Positions 1 to 7,004 of a stretch of 14,437 nt of DNA are shown in pieces (the first letter of the stretch is position 1; the number at the start of each line of letters is the position of its first letter). The notes beneath the pieces were generated by a model, which did no database searches, was not told the DNA's origin, and saw nothing but the letters and a program-made list of their open reading frames with translations. Where the stretch lies: assembly GCA_964521815.1 (NCBI GenBank), contig CAZFSN010000066.1, positions 1 through 14,437 on the forward strand, written 5' to 3'. The stretch is from JAAEQD01 sp964521815 (lineage in GTDB: Bacteria > Zixibacteria > MSB-5A5 > UBA10806 > 4484-95). The translations under genes and the position numbers were made by a program.

Positions 1-93
1 AGTATCGAGTTTCCAGAAAAATATCCCCTTGGGTTGATAGCATAAGCCTAAATATGCCATATACCGCATTTTAGCCCAGATTGGTTTTCGTCT

Positions 94-282
94 TTACTCG
101 CCATAAGAACAGCCATTATAGCCATTATCGCAGAACCAGTATTGCGGCGTGTACATCCAGCCGGTCGTGACAGTATCATAGTCATCAAGAAGCGTCCTTA
201 TAGTATCACAGTGATAGGCCAGGTACTAATCCAAATGTAGCTGGAGTCCGTGTTCGCCGGTCGCGTTGGCTTTCCCAAAATA
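94..282 (-). pseudogene. Decayed coding remnant with in-frame stop
   Basis: On the minus strand one frame gives about 62 protein-like residues, rich in Trp, Tyr, Cys and His, ending in the segment WFCDNGYNGCSYGE before a TAA (94-96). The frame is broken by a TAG at 226-228, in the context LHLD-stop-YLAYHCDTIR, where a Trp codon (TGG) one base away would restore it. A second stop (TGA, 283-285) closes it upstream. No ATG or Shine-Dalgarno site precedes it. I do not recognise the family. The composition and the sensible C-terminal end suggest a former extracellular protein, but this rests on appearance only and it could be chance open frame. Confidence 0.3.
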
Positions 283-362
283 TCACTTGCGATTAATATA
301 TAGTCATAATATAATTGGCAATGTATAAATAAGGCTTAAAACCTCAAGTTCGGCAGGATAAA

Positions 363-884
363 ATGGCAAAATCAATAGTCGGTGATTTAATCGCTAAACG
401 CGGAATAGTTTATGCCCCGATAAACCGGGCCGGCGTCCTTCTTTTGTTTTCCCGGCTTCTGGATGAGTTTGATATGCTGGTGGAAGAAACGGCGGAGGAT
501 TGCAGTTATGTGGTGGTTCGCCGGCGAGTCGATAGCGGCTGGGAAAGGGTTACGATATTTCTTTCTTTTAAAAGTTCGGATTTCAATGATAGCGCGGCCA
601 ATGATAATGACTTTCTAATATGTTGGCGTCATGATCGGCCCGATTGCCCGCTGAAGGTCTTTGAATTAAAAGCCTTATTCGAGGGTGGAACGGATGAGAA
701 AAAAGCCGATGAAGCCGCTCAAACCGGTGATAGCGAAGTTTCCCCAAACAAGTCGATGGCTGATATTTTGCCCGAAAATTCGAGCGAACTCTTAATCAAT
801 AGAGCAGTTACGCGGGAGCGTTTCGAAAAAGCCATCGGCGACCTCGATGAGAAAATCAAGAATATTTTCCCGGGTCAAACATAG
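363..884 (+). CDS. Hypothetical protein, possible divergent nuclease-like fold
   Basis: A 173-residue soluble protein with no signal peptide or membrane segment. The ATG follows AGGA at 4 bases, which supports this start. Residues 15-105 contain the pattern YAPINRAGVLLLF, then RRRV-x3-WERV, then KSSDF, then FLICWRHDRPDCPLKVFELK. From memory this matches a widespread uncharacterised bacterial family whose usual core is close to PDCEAxRR, WxRVRIEFEYRSxNF, CDxIVCWxHDWPxCPLEVxEL, and which I suspect has a restriction-endonuclease-like (PD-(D/E)xK) fold. Here the acidic residues of the IEFE segment are replaced (IFLSF) and the first motif is altered (EDCSYVVVRRR), so an active nuclease is doubtful. 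The remainder (about 106-173) is a charged linker and a predicted helix. It stands alone, with a pseudogene remnant upstream. Function unknown. Confidence 0.75.
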   Translation: MAKSIVGDLIAKRGIVYAPINRAGVLLLFSRLLDEFDMLVEETAEDCSYVVVRRRVDSGWERVTIFLSFKSSDFNDSAANDNDFLICWRHDRPDCPLKVFELKALFEGGTDEKKADEAAQTGDSEVSPNKSMADILPENSSELLINRAVTRERFEKAIGDLDEKIKNIFPGQT

Positions 885-897
885 TTCTTGATTTTTT
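852..897 (+). terminator. Weak terminator candidate overlapping the stop codon
   Basis: An 11-base perfect inverted repeat, AAAATCAAGAA (852-862) and TTCTTGATTTT (885-895), flanks a 22-base loop, and the right arm runs into six Ts (892-897). The left arm lies inside the last codons of the upstream gene and the right arm starts directly after its TAG. The stem has only two G-C pairs, so it is weak as an intrinsic terminator. Confidence 0.35.
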
Positions 898-1172
898 AAA
901 ATAATTGATTAATTTGTATGCGGTAGTCTTCACGGATTGCCATGGATAACTTCGCCCTAAAAGGCGTTGAATTGAATCATTAAGCATAGTTAAATCTGAC
1001 GAATTGAAGTGGTAGTAAAAGTAGCCGGTTGGATTTTAGCCTTAGGCAAACGGTTGATTGCCAGTTCTCACTTTTATAGCGGGATTGGCATAACCTATTT
1101 CTTGGCGCCGCCGGCTATGATGGTTTTATCTTCGCGAATAAACCGACAAATCCATCGTCATGAGGAGGCCGG
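885..1172. other. Intergenic leader region
   Basis: No gene seen in 288 bases. I found no convincing sigma-70 type promoter. A small imperfect hairpin (GGTTTTAT 1122-1129 with ATAAACC 1138-1144, one bulged base, 8-base loop) lies about 30 bases ahead of the next start codon and could be part of the leader of the secreted-protein gene. Confidence 0.3.
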
Positions 1173-3044
1173 ATGAAAAGGCTGTTTTTGGCAGTATTGA
1201 CCCTGGTGACCGTTATAGCGTGCGCAAATATAGTTTTCTGCCAGGATCCCGGCGCGATCGATTCGTTGGCATTTGGCAATCCGGATGGATCGCCGTTGGC
1301 GGTTTATATCGATAATAATATTACTGTTCCGATATGGCTTAAGTGTGATGAGAATATCGCTTTCATACATTTTTGTTTAGCTACCGAAAACTCGTTTATC
1401 GCCGAAAGAAGGGGGGTCACCCTTCAAGGAGTTCTTCAACAATGGGACTTGACGGGGACTTTGCCGGTTGATGGCTGGCCCCGGGCCGGTTTGACTTCCC
1501 AGTCAGTTGTCGGTATTGCCGATTTTTCCTTGACGGAGCCGAACTATATCAACACTGCCGGCGGCTGGGTGCAAGTCGGAGCTTTTTTGATGAGAACCGA
1601 TGATGACCCTGATTTAATGGGCCAACTAAGCCAATTACTGGCAGGGGAAGACCCGTTGGAGGGTATCACCTTAATGTTTGATGAATTCTGGACACCGATT
1701 GTACCGATCATGATCTGTTCGAATCTGGAGTTTCAAACTAATCGCCCGCCGGTGGTTACATCCCCCACTGATAACGCTATAGTTCATGTTAATTGCCTTT
1801 ATCCTTTTTCAATACCCGTTATTGCGACTGATCAAGACGGTGATGATATTGTCTTGAGTGTGGATTTCCCCTATTCTAATTATCAATTCACGGTAGTGGA
1901 AACCTATCCCGGTTATGCCCATTATTTATTTTCCTGGACACCGCCGGAAAGCTGTTACGCCGTGTTGGATATTAATATCACGGCGACTGACGTGCACGAG
2001 ACCGATTCGGAAAGCGATGTGAACCTGGATGTCAGCCCCGTGACCGTAATTGCCTCAAGCGATACGACGTTGCCTGGTTATCCCGCCGTCGTAGATGTCA
2101 ATTTGGTCCAAAGCGGCGACAACTCCAATGTAGGCAGTTTTAGTTTGACATTCGCCTGGGATCCCAGCACTTTGATGCTTCAAGATATCGAATTCAGCGA
2201 TGAGTTGACTGAATGGGATTATTTGCACAGCGCTGAAAATCCGCTCGGGCCGGGTTCTTTAAGATTGATTGGCGTAGCCAATATGACAGGGATCAATATA
2301 TCACCTTTTAAGCAGGGCGTTCATCCTTTGGCCACCCTTTATTTTATCAGTGCCCCCGATCCTGATCTTGGCGGACTTTACTCGCCGCTCGAAATGCCGA
2401 CCGATGATTTTTCATGCAACGTCCTGTCCGATTCCACCGGTTATCTGGTTTATCATCCGATGCTTGATGAAGGCGGGGTTTTATTCATAAACTCTGGCGA
2501 TATATTAATCGGTGATATTAATCTTAATCATCTGCCATATGAGGCGGGGGATGTCATCGCTTATATAAATCACTTAACGGATCCGGCGCGATATCCCTTC
2601 AATATAACTCAACGTTTTGCCTCCGATTGCAACCAGGATGGATTAACTGAGACGATAGCCGATCTGGTTTTTATGCTGAATATACTCAATGGCGGCGGAC
2701 TTACATTTGACCACGGCGGTCAGGTAGCCGAAGCGAATATAAACCTGGACATTTCCGGGTCGACTATTACAGCGGAAATTCAAAGCGAGGCTGTAATCGG
2801 CGGAGCGCTCGTAAAAATTAAGCATACGGGAACCGAACTCGACCGGATTGCCGCCCCTGAAGGTTCGGAAATATATTATAACGACGATGGCGATATTCTA
2901 ACTGCGGTAGTTTATAGCCTCGATATGAATCGGGGACTAAATTCTGGTATTCTATCGGCAAATGTTATCGAAGGCAACCCGGAAAATATCACGATTGAAT
3001 ATTTTGATGTTTCCGATATTCACGGAAACTTATTGAAAAAGTAA
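1173..3044 (+). CDS. Secreted cohesin/cadherin-like/dockerin protein
   Basis: A 623-residue exported protein. GAGGAGG sits 4 bases before the ATG. Residues 2-3 are Lys-Arg and 4-16 are hydrophobic; either a lipobox-like VIAC with Cys17 (lipoprotein) or signal peptidase I cleavage near residues 23-24 is possible. In order I see a cohesin-like beta-rich region (about 26-188), a cadherin/Ig-like domain opening with NRPPVVTSPTDN (190-287), a second cohesin-like region (about 289-440, with SDSTGYLVYHP), and a dockerin type I pair: GDINLNHLPYEAGDVIAYI (447-465) and SDCNQDGLTETIADLVFMLN (484-503), separated by about 15 residues. Calcium-ligand positions D448, N450, D460 and D485, N487, D489, D497 are present. 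The last 115 residues form another beta-rich module. No catalytic domain or surface anchor beyond the possible lipid is visible. Cohesin and dockerin modules bind each other in cellulosomes; here a role in extracellular assembly is inference. Confidence 0.9.
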   Translation: MKRLFLAVLTLVTVIACANIVFCQDPGAIDSLAFGNPDGSPLAVYIDNNITVPIWLKCDENIAFIHFCLATENSFIAERRGVTLQGVLQQWDLTGTLPVDGWPRAGLTSQSVVGIADFSLTEPNYINTAGGWVQVGAFLMRTDDDPDLMGQLSQLLAGEDPLEGITLMFDEFWTPIVPIMICSNLEFQTNRPPVVTSPTDNAIVHVNCLYPFSIPVIATDQDGDDIVLSVDFPYSNYQFTVVETYPGYAHYLFSWTPPESCYAVLDINITATDVHETDSESDVNLDVSPVTVIASSDTTLPGYPAVVDVNLVQSGDNSNVGSFSLTFAWDPSTLMLQDIEFSDELTEWDYLHSAENPLGPGSLRLIGVANMTGINISPFKQGVHPLATLYFISAPDPDLGGLYSPLEMPTDDFSCNVLSDSTGYLVYHPMLDEGGVLFINSGDILIGDINLNHLPYEAGDVIAYINHLTDPARYPFNITQRFASDCNQDGLTETIADLVFMLNILNGGGLTFDHGGQVAEANINLDISGSTITAEIQSEAVIGGALVKIKHTGTELDRIAAPEGSEIYYNDDGDILTAVVYSLDMNRGLNSGILSANVIEGNPENITIEYFDVSDIHGNLLKK

Positions 3045-3105
3045 AATGCACCCATCAGGCCAAATGCGAGGTCTGATCTTTTGATTCCCAGATACATCCA
3101 TGCGA

Positions 3106-3134
3106 CCCCTGCCGGTTTGACCGGCAGGGGTTTT
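3106..3134 (+). terminator. Strong intrinsic terminator
   Basis: A perfect 10-bp stem, CCCCTGCCGG (3106-3115) and CCGGCAGGGG (3121-3130), with loop TTTGA, is followed by TTTTATATT. It ends the secreted-protein transcript. Read from the other strand it lacks a U tract (TCGC follows), so it suits the plus-strand gene better than the convergent minus-strand gene. Confidence 0.93.
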
Positions 3135-3177
3135 ATATTAAATGACATATTCGCTGATTTAGATTAGCGGATCAATG

Positions 3178-4413
3178 CTATACAAGCGCCGCTTCTTCTT
3201 CCGCGGGAACGGGCGTTTCTCCGGATGTATCAGCCGCGTTTTCATCGATTGTCGGCGGTGTCGATTCGGGCACTTGTTCGGGGGACTGTCCGGCATTGAT
3301 ATATTTATCCATGACAGAGCCTGTGGCTTGTTCCACTTTATCAAAAAACGCGTTGACATGGCCAATCAAAGCCTCTCTCGATTGATCCAGATATTGTGAT
3401 TCGATCCCGAGTTGTTGTGACAGATTATCGAAGAAGCCGTTAATCTTATCGATGATTTTGTCCTCGGCGCCATTGAGGTATTCATTGACGAGTCCGAAAA
3501 ATTGTCCGATTAAATCGCCGGGCACTTGCTGATTATCCACCAGCGATTCGGTGGTGTTGATATAACTTTCGATATCGCCGGTTTTATCCAATTCGGCTGC
3601 TTGAGAGTTGTACAAATTCAATGATTTGAAATTGAATGAGAAATCCTGCGTGTAGCGCATCGCCAATTTTTGCGAAACCCGCATGAAACCATCGCCTGAT
3701 TCTTTTCTCATCCTGAATCGGGTCTTTTCGCTTTCCCGGTAGAACATCGCGGCCTCAAAATTGCGGGCTTGCATTTTAATAGCCATTGCTTGTTTTTGAC
3801 GAGTTTTTATTTTGGCTGTTTCGACCCCGATTGGTTCGTTAGTCTGATTATCCCCGGAATTTGTCTGGATAGTCTCAGATGTTGCAGCTTTCGCTTTAAG
3901 ATCGACATGCAACCCGATATTCAGGTTGGTAAATGTCGCGCTGTCGAGTTCGCCATCCTGGGCGTCCTCTGCCAGACGGGAAATAGTTTGTTCGAACTGG
4001 GCCATGTTGAAATTCAAATTTAGATCGACCCGATCAAACCATTTTTTCTCGGTTTGCACGGTTTCAGTTTGATCTTGAGGTTGATCTGACGGTTGCGCGG
4101 AGGCGGGTTGATTAAGCAACGCTTTTAACAAAGTCTCCGGCGTATAGACACCGCCGGGTAAATTGTCGGCGGTAGCCGGTGTCCGGGTTGCTTGAGCCTT
4201 TTCGATAGTGTCTGTGACCGGTTTGGTAACGCTTTTCGAAAGCGCACTGTCCGGCGCCGAATCGGTACTCTGTGATGATTCCGGCGCTGTAGGGGAAGGC
4301 GTTATTGATTTTTTCCCGTTCAGTCCGTGATGATTTCGTAATAAATCAAAGCCGGTAAAATTTCTGAAATGTAAATTATTAAAGATTCCGTAAAAATCCC
4401 TATTACCGAACAT
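3178..4413 (-). CDS. Hypothetical cysteine-free protein with helical C-terminal half
   Basis: A 411-residue protein with no signal peptide, no membrane segment and no cysteine. AGGAGGG lies 3 bases upstream of the ATG, so the start is well supported. Residues 33-125 are a low-complexity linker rich in Pro, Ser, Thr and Gln. A conserved-looking block follows (125-175: FDRVDLNLNFNMAQFEQTIS), then a charged helical stretch and the segment QKLAMRYTQDFSFNFKSLNL (248-267). Residues 275-365 are predicted helices with FFGLVNEYLNGAEDKIIDKI (305-324). The tail (373-411) is acidic. The C-terminal half is reminiscent of DUF5610-type proteins, but this is recollection, not alignment. It is monocistronic and faces the secreted-protein gene. 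Function unknown; FliK-like or cytoplasmic structural roles cannot be judged from sequence alone. Confidence 0.85.
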   Translation of the reverse strand: MFGNRDFYGIFNNLHFRNFTGFDLLRNHHGLNGKKSITPSPTAPESSQSTDSAPDSALSKSVTKPVTDTIEKAQATRTPATADNLPGGVYTPETLLKALLNQPASAQPSDQPQDQTETVQTEKKWFDRVDLNLNFNMAQFEQTISRLAEDAQDGELDSATFTNLNIGLHVDLKAKAATSETIQTNSGDNQTNEPIGVETAKIKTRQKQAMAIKMQARNFEAAMFYRESEKTRFRMRKESGDGFMRVSQKLAMRYTQDFSFNFKSLNLYNSQAAELDKTGDIESYINTTESLVDNQQVPGDLIGQFFGLVNEYLNGAEDKIIDKINGFFDNLSQQLGIESQYLDQSREALIGHVNAFFDKVEQATGSVMDKYINAGQSPEQVPESTPPTIDENAADTSGETPVPAEEEAALV

Positions 4414-4691
4414 AAACCCTCCTTGGTTTCGGCAGTCTTAGAATATGTATCGGAGGTTTAGATAAATTTTAAAGCGGTTTGAAACGATTTGTATAAGTCA
4501 ATCAATTATTTTTCTTTCAAATCGCGAGGGGAAAAGCAGTTACACGGAAAACAGACCATTGCCATGAATTAGGATTTTACAAGCGTTTAGTCAATCCGTG
4601 TAATTCGGCAACAATTGCATCATGCGCGGATTCCTATATTTTTAGCCGATATTCACCAAACGCATAGCTTTAAAAAAAGGCGCCCCGATAA

Positions 4692-4791
4692 NNNNNNNNN
4701 NNNNNNNNNNNNNNNNNNNNNNNNNNNNNNNNNNNNNNNNNNNNNNNNNNNNNNNNNNNNNNNNNNNNNNNNNNNNNNNNNNNNNNNNNNN
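4692..4791. other. 100-N scaffold gap, probably spurious
   Basis: Exactly 100 Ns, a standard placeholder rather than a measured distance. The same 14 bases, AGGCGCCCCGATAA, lie immediately left (4678-4691) and right (4792-4805) of the gap. The simplest reading is that two contigs end in the same hairpin and overlap by these 14 bases, so little or nothing is missing. Confidence 0.8.
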
Positions 4792-4792
4792 A

Positions 4793-4818
4793 GGCGCCCC
4801 GATAATCGGGCGCCTTTT
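4793..4818. terminator. Bidirectional terminator split by the assembly gap
   Basis: GGCGCCCCG (4793-4801) pairs with CGGGCGCC (4807-4814) through 8 base pairs with one bulged C and loop ATAAT, followed by TTTT (4815-4818). The left-of-gap copy of the first arm is preceded by seven As (4672-4678). If the gap is closed on the 14-base overlap, the element becomes A-tract, hairpin, T-tract. On the minus strand the hairpin is then followed by a run of Us, which makes a good terminator for the membrane-protein gene transcribed leftward from 6087. Confidence 0.8.
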
Positions 4819-4842
4819 CATTTCATTATTTATTTGATTTTA

Positions 4843-6087
4843 CTATTCATTTATTGTCGGTGTTGATGTCAGGTTCAGGCTTTTGTCCTTGAACTTGTCG
4901 AATGAAAGTATCAGCGCCCCTAGCCCTGAAGCCAGAGTTAACAGCGCGACTATCCAGCCTATGACCGGTATTAAAATTAATCCGGCCAGGACGATTATCC
5001 CGATTATCAGATTTAATAACCATGACCGTTTCTTGTCGGCATTTACCAGCCCAACAATCAAACCACCCGCGAACTGCGCGGCGAAGATAGCGCCGGCAAA
5101 CCCCAGTAGGCCGAAGGCAAATATTATCAGAAGACCAAGAGGCATACCGATGATCGTAACGGTCGTTAAAATAGTGGCCAGGGGAAATAGTAAAATAAGT
5201 AACAGGCCTAAACCCAGGGATATCCAAAACCTTTTTTCCAAAGTGCTGACCGTTTTTAGGGCCATGTTTTTGTTTAAACTTATTATTACGATTCCGCAGA
5301 CGATCAAGGCTAAAAAGATACCGGGAATAATCAGGCTGTTACTAAAAAGGAGAGTGACGATGAAAATTATCAGGCTGCAGATAAAATTAAAGATCAGGAA
5401 CGAATACAGTAAATATGTAATAGGTTCAAAAGCGTGATAGACCTGTTTTTTCTCATCTTTTTCGGATTTGGTCCAGGTTGTTTGGCCATTTATAATTACA
5501 CTGTCTTCGATTTTGGTCTTTTCCGGCGATTTATAAGTTAAGTCGCCTTCAATGACAGTATTGGGTTTTATTTCAAGTTCTTTGGCCTGAATATCGAGAT
5601 TGCCTGCTATCGTGCCGGCGATAATCACATGTTCGCCGTATATTTTAAGGTTTTCCCGGACATAACCTTCGAATTCTATAATGCCGCCACTGATTAGCGC
5701 GTCCTTGCCTATTCTGGCGCCCGGCCCGACATTAATATTTTGCCCGAAAGCGATCAGATTGCGGCCGATTGGGGCATTGATATCGATAGTCTGGGCGAAA
5801 CAACGCACCGAGCGGTCAACCGGGCCTTTGATTATTATCCATTTGGCGGCCCAGTTAATATTTCCCAGAGAAGTACCGGAGAAATCGAGTTCCTGGCTGC
5901 CGCCTACCAGATCGCCGGCTATTTCCGATTGAAAACTGATTTTATTGCCGCCAATAAAAATATCATCATCATATTTCGCGTCGCTCTGGAAGTTTTTATT
6001 GTCGGTACCGATAAAAATCGAAGCGTAAGACGAGCAGGACAGAAAAATCGCCAGGCTTAAAATCGCTAATGTGTTTTTGAACTTCAT
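4843..6087 (-). CDS. Bactofilin-like beta-helix membrane protein
   Basis: A 414-residue protein. The ATG at 6087 has GGAGG 5 bases upstream; the in-frame TTG four codons earlier overlaps that site and is rejected. Residues 1-22 form a signal peptide (KFK, hydrophobic core, SYA). Residues 40-205 hold the short repeats of a polymer-forming (bactofilin/DUF583-like) right-handed beta-helix, for example DIFIGGNKISFQSEIAGDLV, IDINAPIGRNLIAFGQNINV and TIAGNLDIQAKELEIKPNTV, each turn with alternating hydrophobics and GxL/GDL corners. A charged linker (205-220) leads to about six hydrophobic segments (224-247, 251-271, 288-314, 315-346, 356-378, 378-395). Bactofilins are normally cytosolic scaffolds. 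A signal peptide here puts the beta-helix outside the cytoplasm, with the C-terminal membrane domain anchoring it. The role (envelope organisation or shape) is inferred from the family. Confidence 0.88.
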   Translation of the reverse strand: MKFKNTLAILSLAIFLSCSSYASIFIGTDNKNFQSDAKYDDDIFIGGNKISFQSEIAGDLVGGSQELDFSGTSLGNINWAAKWIIIKGPVDRSVRCFAQTIDINAPIGRNLIAFGQNINVGPGARIGKDALISGGIIEFEGYVRENLKIYGEHVIIAGTIAGNLDIQAKELEIKPNTVIEGDLTYKSPEKTKIEDSVIINGQTTWTKSEKDEKKQVYHAFEPITYLLYSFLIFNFICSLIIFIVTLLFSNSLIIPGIFLALIVCGIVIISLNKNMALKTVSTLEKRFWISLGLGLLLILLFPLATILTTVTIIGMPLGLLIIFAFGLLGFAGAIFAAQFAGGLIVGLVNADKKRSWLLNLIIGIIVLAGLILIPVIGWIVALLTLASGLGALILSFDKFKDKSLNLTSTPTINE

Positions 6088-6121
6088 TTTGACCTCCAAA
6101 CTTCATTACGGATTTTATTAA

Positions 6122-6136
6122 ATATTGTTACAATAT
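6122..6136. promoter_or_regulatory. 15-bp palindrome between divergent genes
   Basis: ATATTGT-T-ACAATAT has 7-base perfect arms around one central base. It lies in the 106-base region between the bactofilin-like gene (start 6087, minus) and the CxxC membrane-protein gene (start 6194, plus), a usual place for an operator controlling one or both. One such palindrome is expected by chance in a window this size, so only its location argues for function. Confidence 0.3.
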
Positions 6137-6158
6137 CGGGTTGATGTAAAGAGAAATC

Positions 6159-6187
6159 TTGCGCTTGTTGGGCAGGCGGGTTATATT
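6159..6187 (+). promoter_or_regulatory. Sigma-70-like promoter giving a possible leaderless transcript
   Basis: TTGCGC (6159-6164), a 17-base spacer and TATATT (6182-6187). Transcription would start about 7 bases after the -10 element, at or very near the ATG at 6194. No Shine-Dalgarno site lies at a useful distance before that ATG, which agrees with a leaderless mRNA. If this lineage uses Bacteroidetes-type promoters, the -35 match means less. Confidence 0.45.
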
Positions 6188-6193
6188 AAAATA

Positions 6194-6724
6194 ATGGCGG
6201 GAGAATTTAAAAGATACGATACCTATCCTTTCAGCCGGATAATACCACGTTGGATTTTAGGTTTCGCGGAAATTTGTCTATCAATCTATTTGGTGATAAT
6301 GTTTAAAACAAACCTGGGATTGGCGTTTGGCGCTTATTGGGTTTTTTCATTATTCGTTTTATTGCCGCTGATCAGGTGTACCAAATGCTATTATTACGGC
6401 AAACGCTGTAATACGGGTTGGGGATTATTGGCCGGTTTCGCTTTTCCCAAAAGCGAAGAAAAATATTTTCATGCCGGCTACGCCCTGACTATCCTGATGT
6501 GGCCTCTAAGGTTGCTGCCCATGGCTATCGGGCTTTTAGGCTTAATCGGCGACCTGACCTTTATCCCCGATGGATTGTTCGGTATCTATTTGCTTATTAT
6601 AATCATACACCGCCTATATTATCGATCTTTTAATTGCCCGGTATGCCATCAACAAGAACGCTGTCCTGTATATAATCCGCTTATTCTTAAACAGGAACCG
6701 GTACCGGCCAATAAAAGCAATTGA
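6194..6724 (+). CDS. Small membrane protein with two cysteine clusters
   Basis: A 176-residue protein. I chose the ATG at 6194 because the upstream in-frame TTG (6125) lacks a ribosome site and falls inside an operator-like palindrome. Hydrophobic segments lie at about 20-37, 41-60, 97-118 and 127-138. A first cluster, RCTKCYYYGKRCNTGWG (Cys62, 65, 72), follows the second segment; a second, CPVCHQQERCPVY (Cys148, 151, 157), follows the last. The CxxC-x5/6-C spacing suggests metal binding (zinc or iron-sulfur) or a redox role, with both clusters on the same side if there are four segments. The combination CxYYGKxCxxGWG occurs, as I recall, in uncharacterised membrane proteins of bacteria and archaea. 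No substrate or pathway can be named. Confidence 0.82.
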   Translation: MAGEFKRYDTYPFSRIIPRWILGFAEICLSIYLVIMFKTNLGLAFGAYWVFSLFVLLPLIRCTKCYYYGKRCNTGWGLLAGFAFPKSEEKYFHAGYALTILMWPLRLLPMAIGLLGLIGDLTFIPDGLFGIYLLIIIIHRLYYRSFNCPVCHQQERCPVYNPLILKQEPVPANKSN

Positions 6725-6752
6725 ACGACCATTAACGGGCTAATTTATGATA

Positions 6753-6780
6753 GGCCGGCGTTATATCCGGCCAATTTTAT
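6753..6780 (+). terminator. Probable intrinsic terminator
   Basis: GGCCGG (6753-6758) and CCGGCC (6767-6772) form a short, fully G-C stem with an 8-base loop, followed by AATTTTAT. It lies 29 bases after the stop of the CxxC membrane-protein gene. The U tract is interrupted, so strength is moderate. Confidence 0.6.
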
Positions 6781-6956
6781 TTGGACTTTATCTACTTCAA
6801 TGGATTTTTGATAGGCATAAGTAATATTAGTAATAATAGTTAAAGCGCATATATTCGTTTTGCAACAGTCGTGAATATTTGATAGATTTTTTGAAAAATC
6901 GAATAAAAGAATGACCCCGAAACTTATCAGATGAACAATTACGCCGATATAGAAAA

Positions 6957-6979
6957 TTGACAAGAGAAGAGTGTATAAT
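6957..6979 (+). promoter_or_regulatory. Candidate promoter of the kinase operon, abnormal spacing
   Basis: TATAAT (6974-6979) is a perfect -10 element 25 bases before the histidine kinase ATG. A perfect -35 hexamer, TTGACA (6957-6962), lies only 11 bases upstream of it instead of the usual 16-18. At normal spacing the -35 position is AGAAAA, which is poor. The -10 element may work with an activator, or the TTGACA may be a chance match. Confidence 0.4.
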
Positions 6980-7004
6980 ACCGCGAAAATAGGTTTTGGG
7001 AAAA

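Larger units (their letters stand above)
4414..4842. other. Intergenic region with scaffold gap
   Basis: No supported gene. Positions 4414-4500 are the upstream region of the minus-strand hypothetical gene; I see no clean promoter with standard spacing. A 9-base inverted repeat (TTACACGGA 4540-4548, TCCGTGTAA 4595-4603, 46 bases apart) is probably chance. The rest is the N gap and the terminator described separately. Any reading frame through the gap is unreal. Confidence 0.7.

Noticed and set aside
953..966. CGCC-CTAAAA-GGCG hairpin
   Set aside because: The stem has four base pairs and no T tract, so it is not a credible terminator.
4540..4603. 9-base inverted repeat TTACACGGA / TCCGTGTAA
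   Set aside because: Arms are 46 bases apart, with no terminator or promoter context. Repeats of this size are expected by chance in a window this long.
4615..4866. Plus-strand open frame across the N gap
   Set aside because: It reads through 100 unknown bases and a terminator, has no ribosome site and overlaps the end of the membrane-protein gene.
4883..5437. Plus-strand 184-codon open frame
   Set aside because: It is antisense to the membrane domain of the bactofilin-like protein, basic and Ile/Pro/Lys-rich as expected for an antisense shadow, with no ribosome site.
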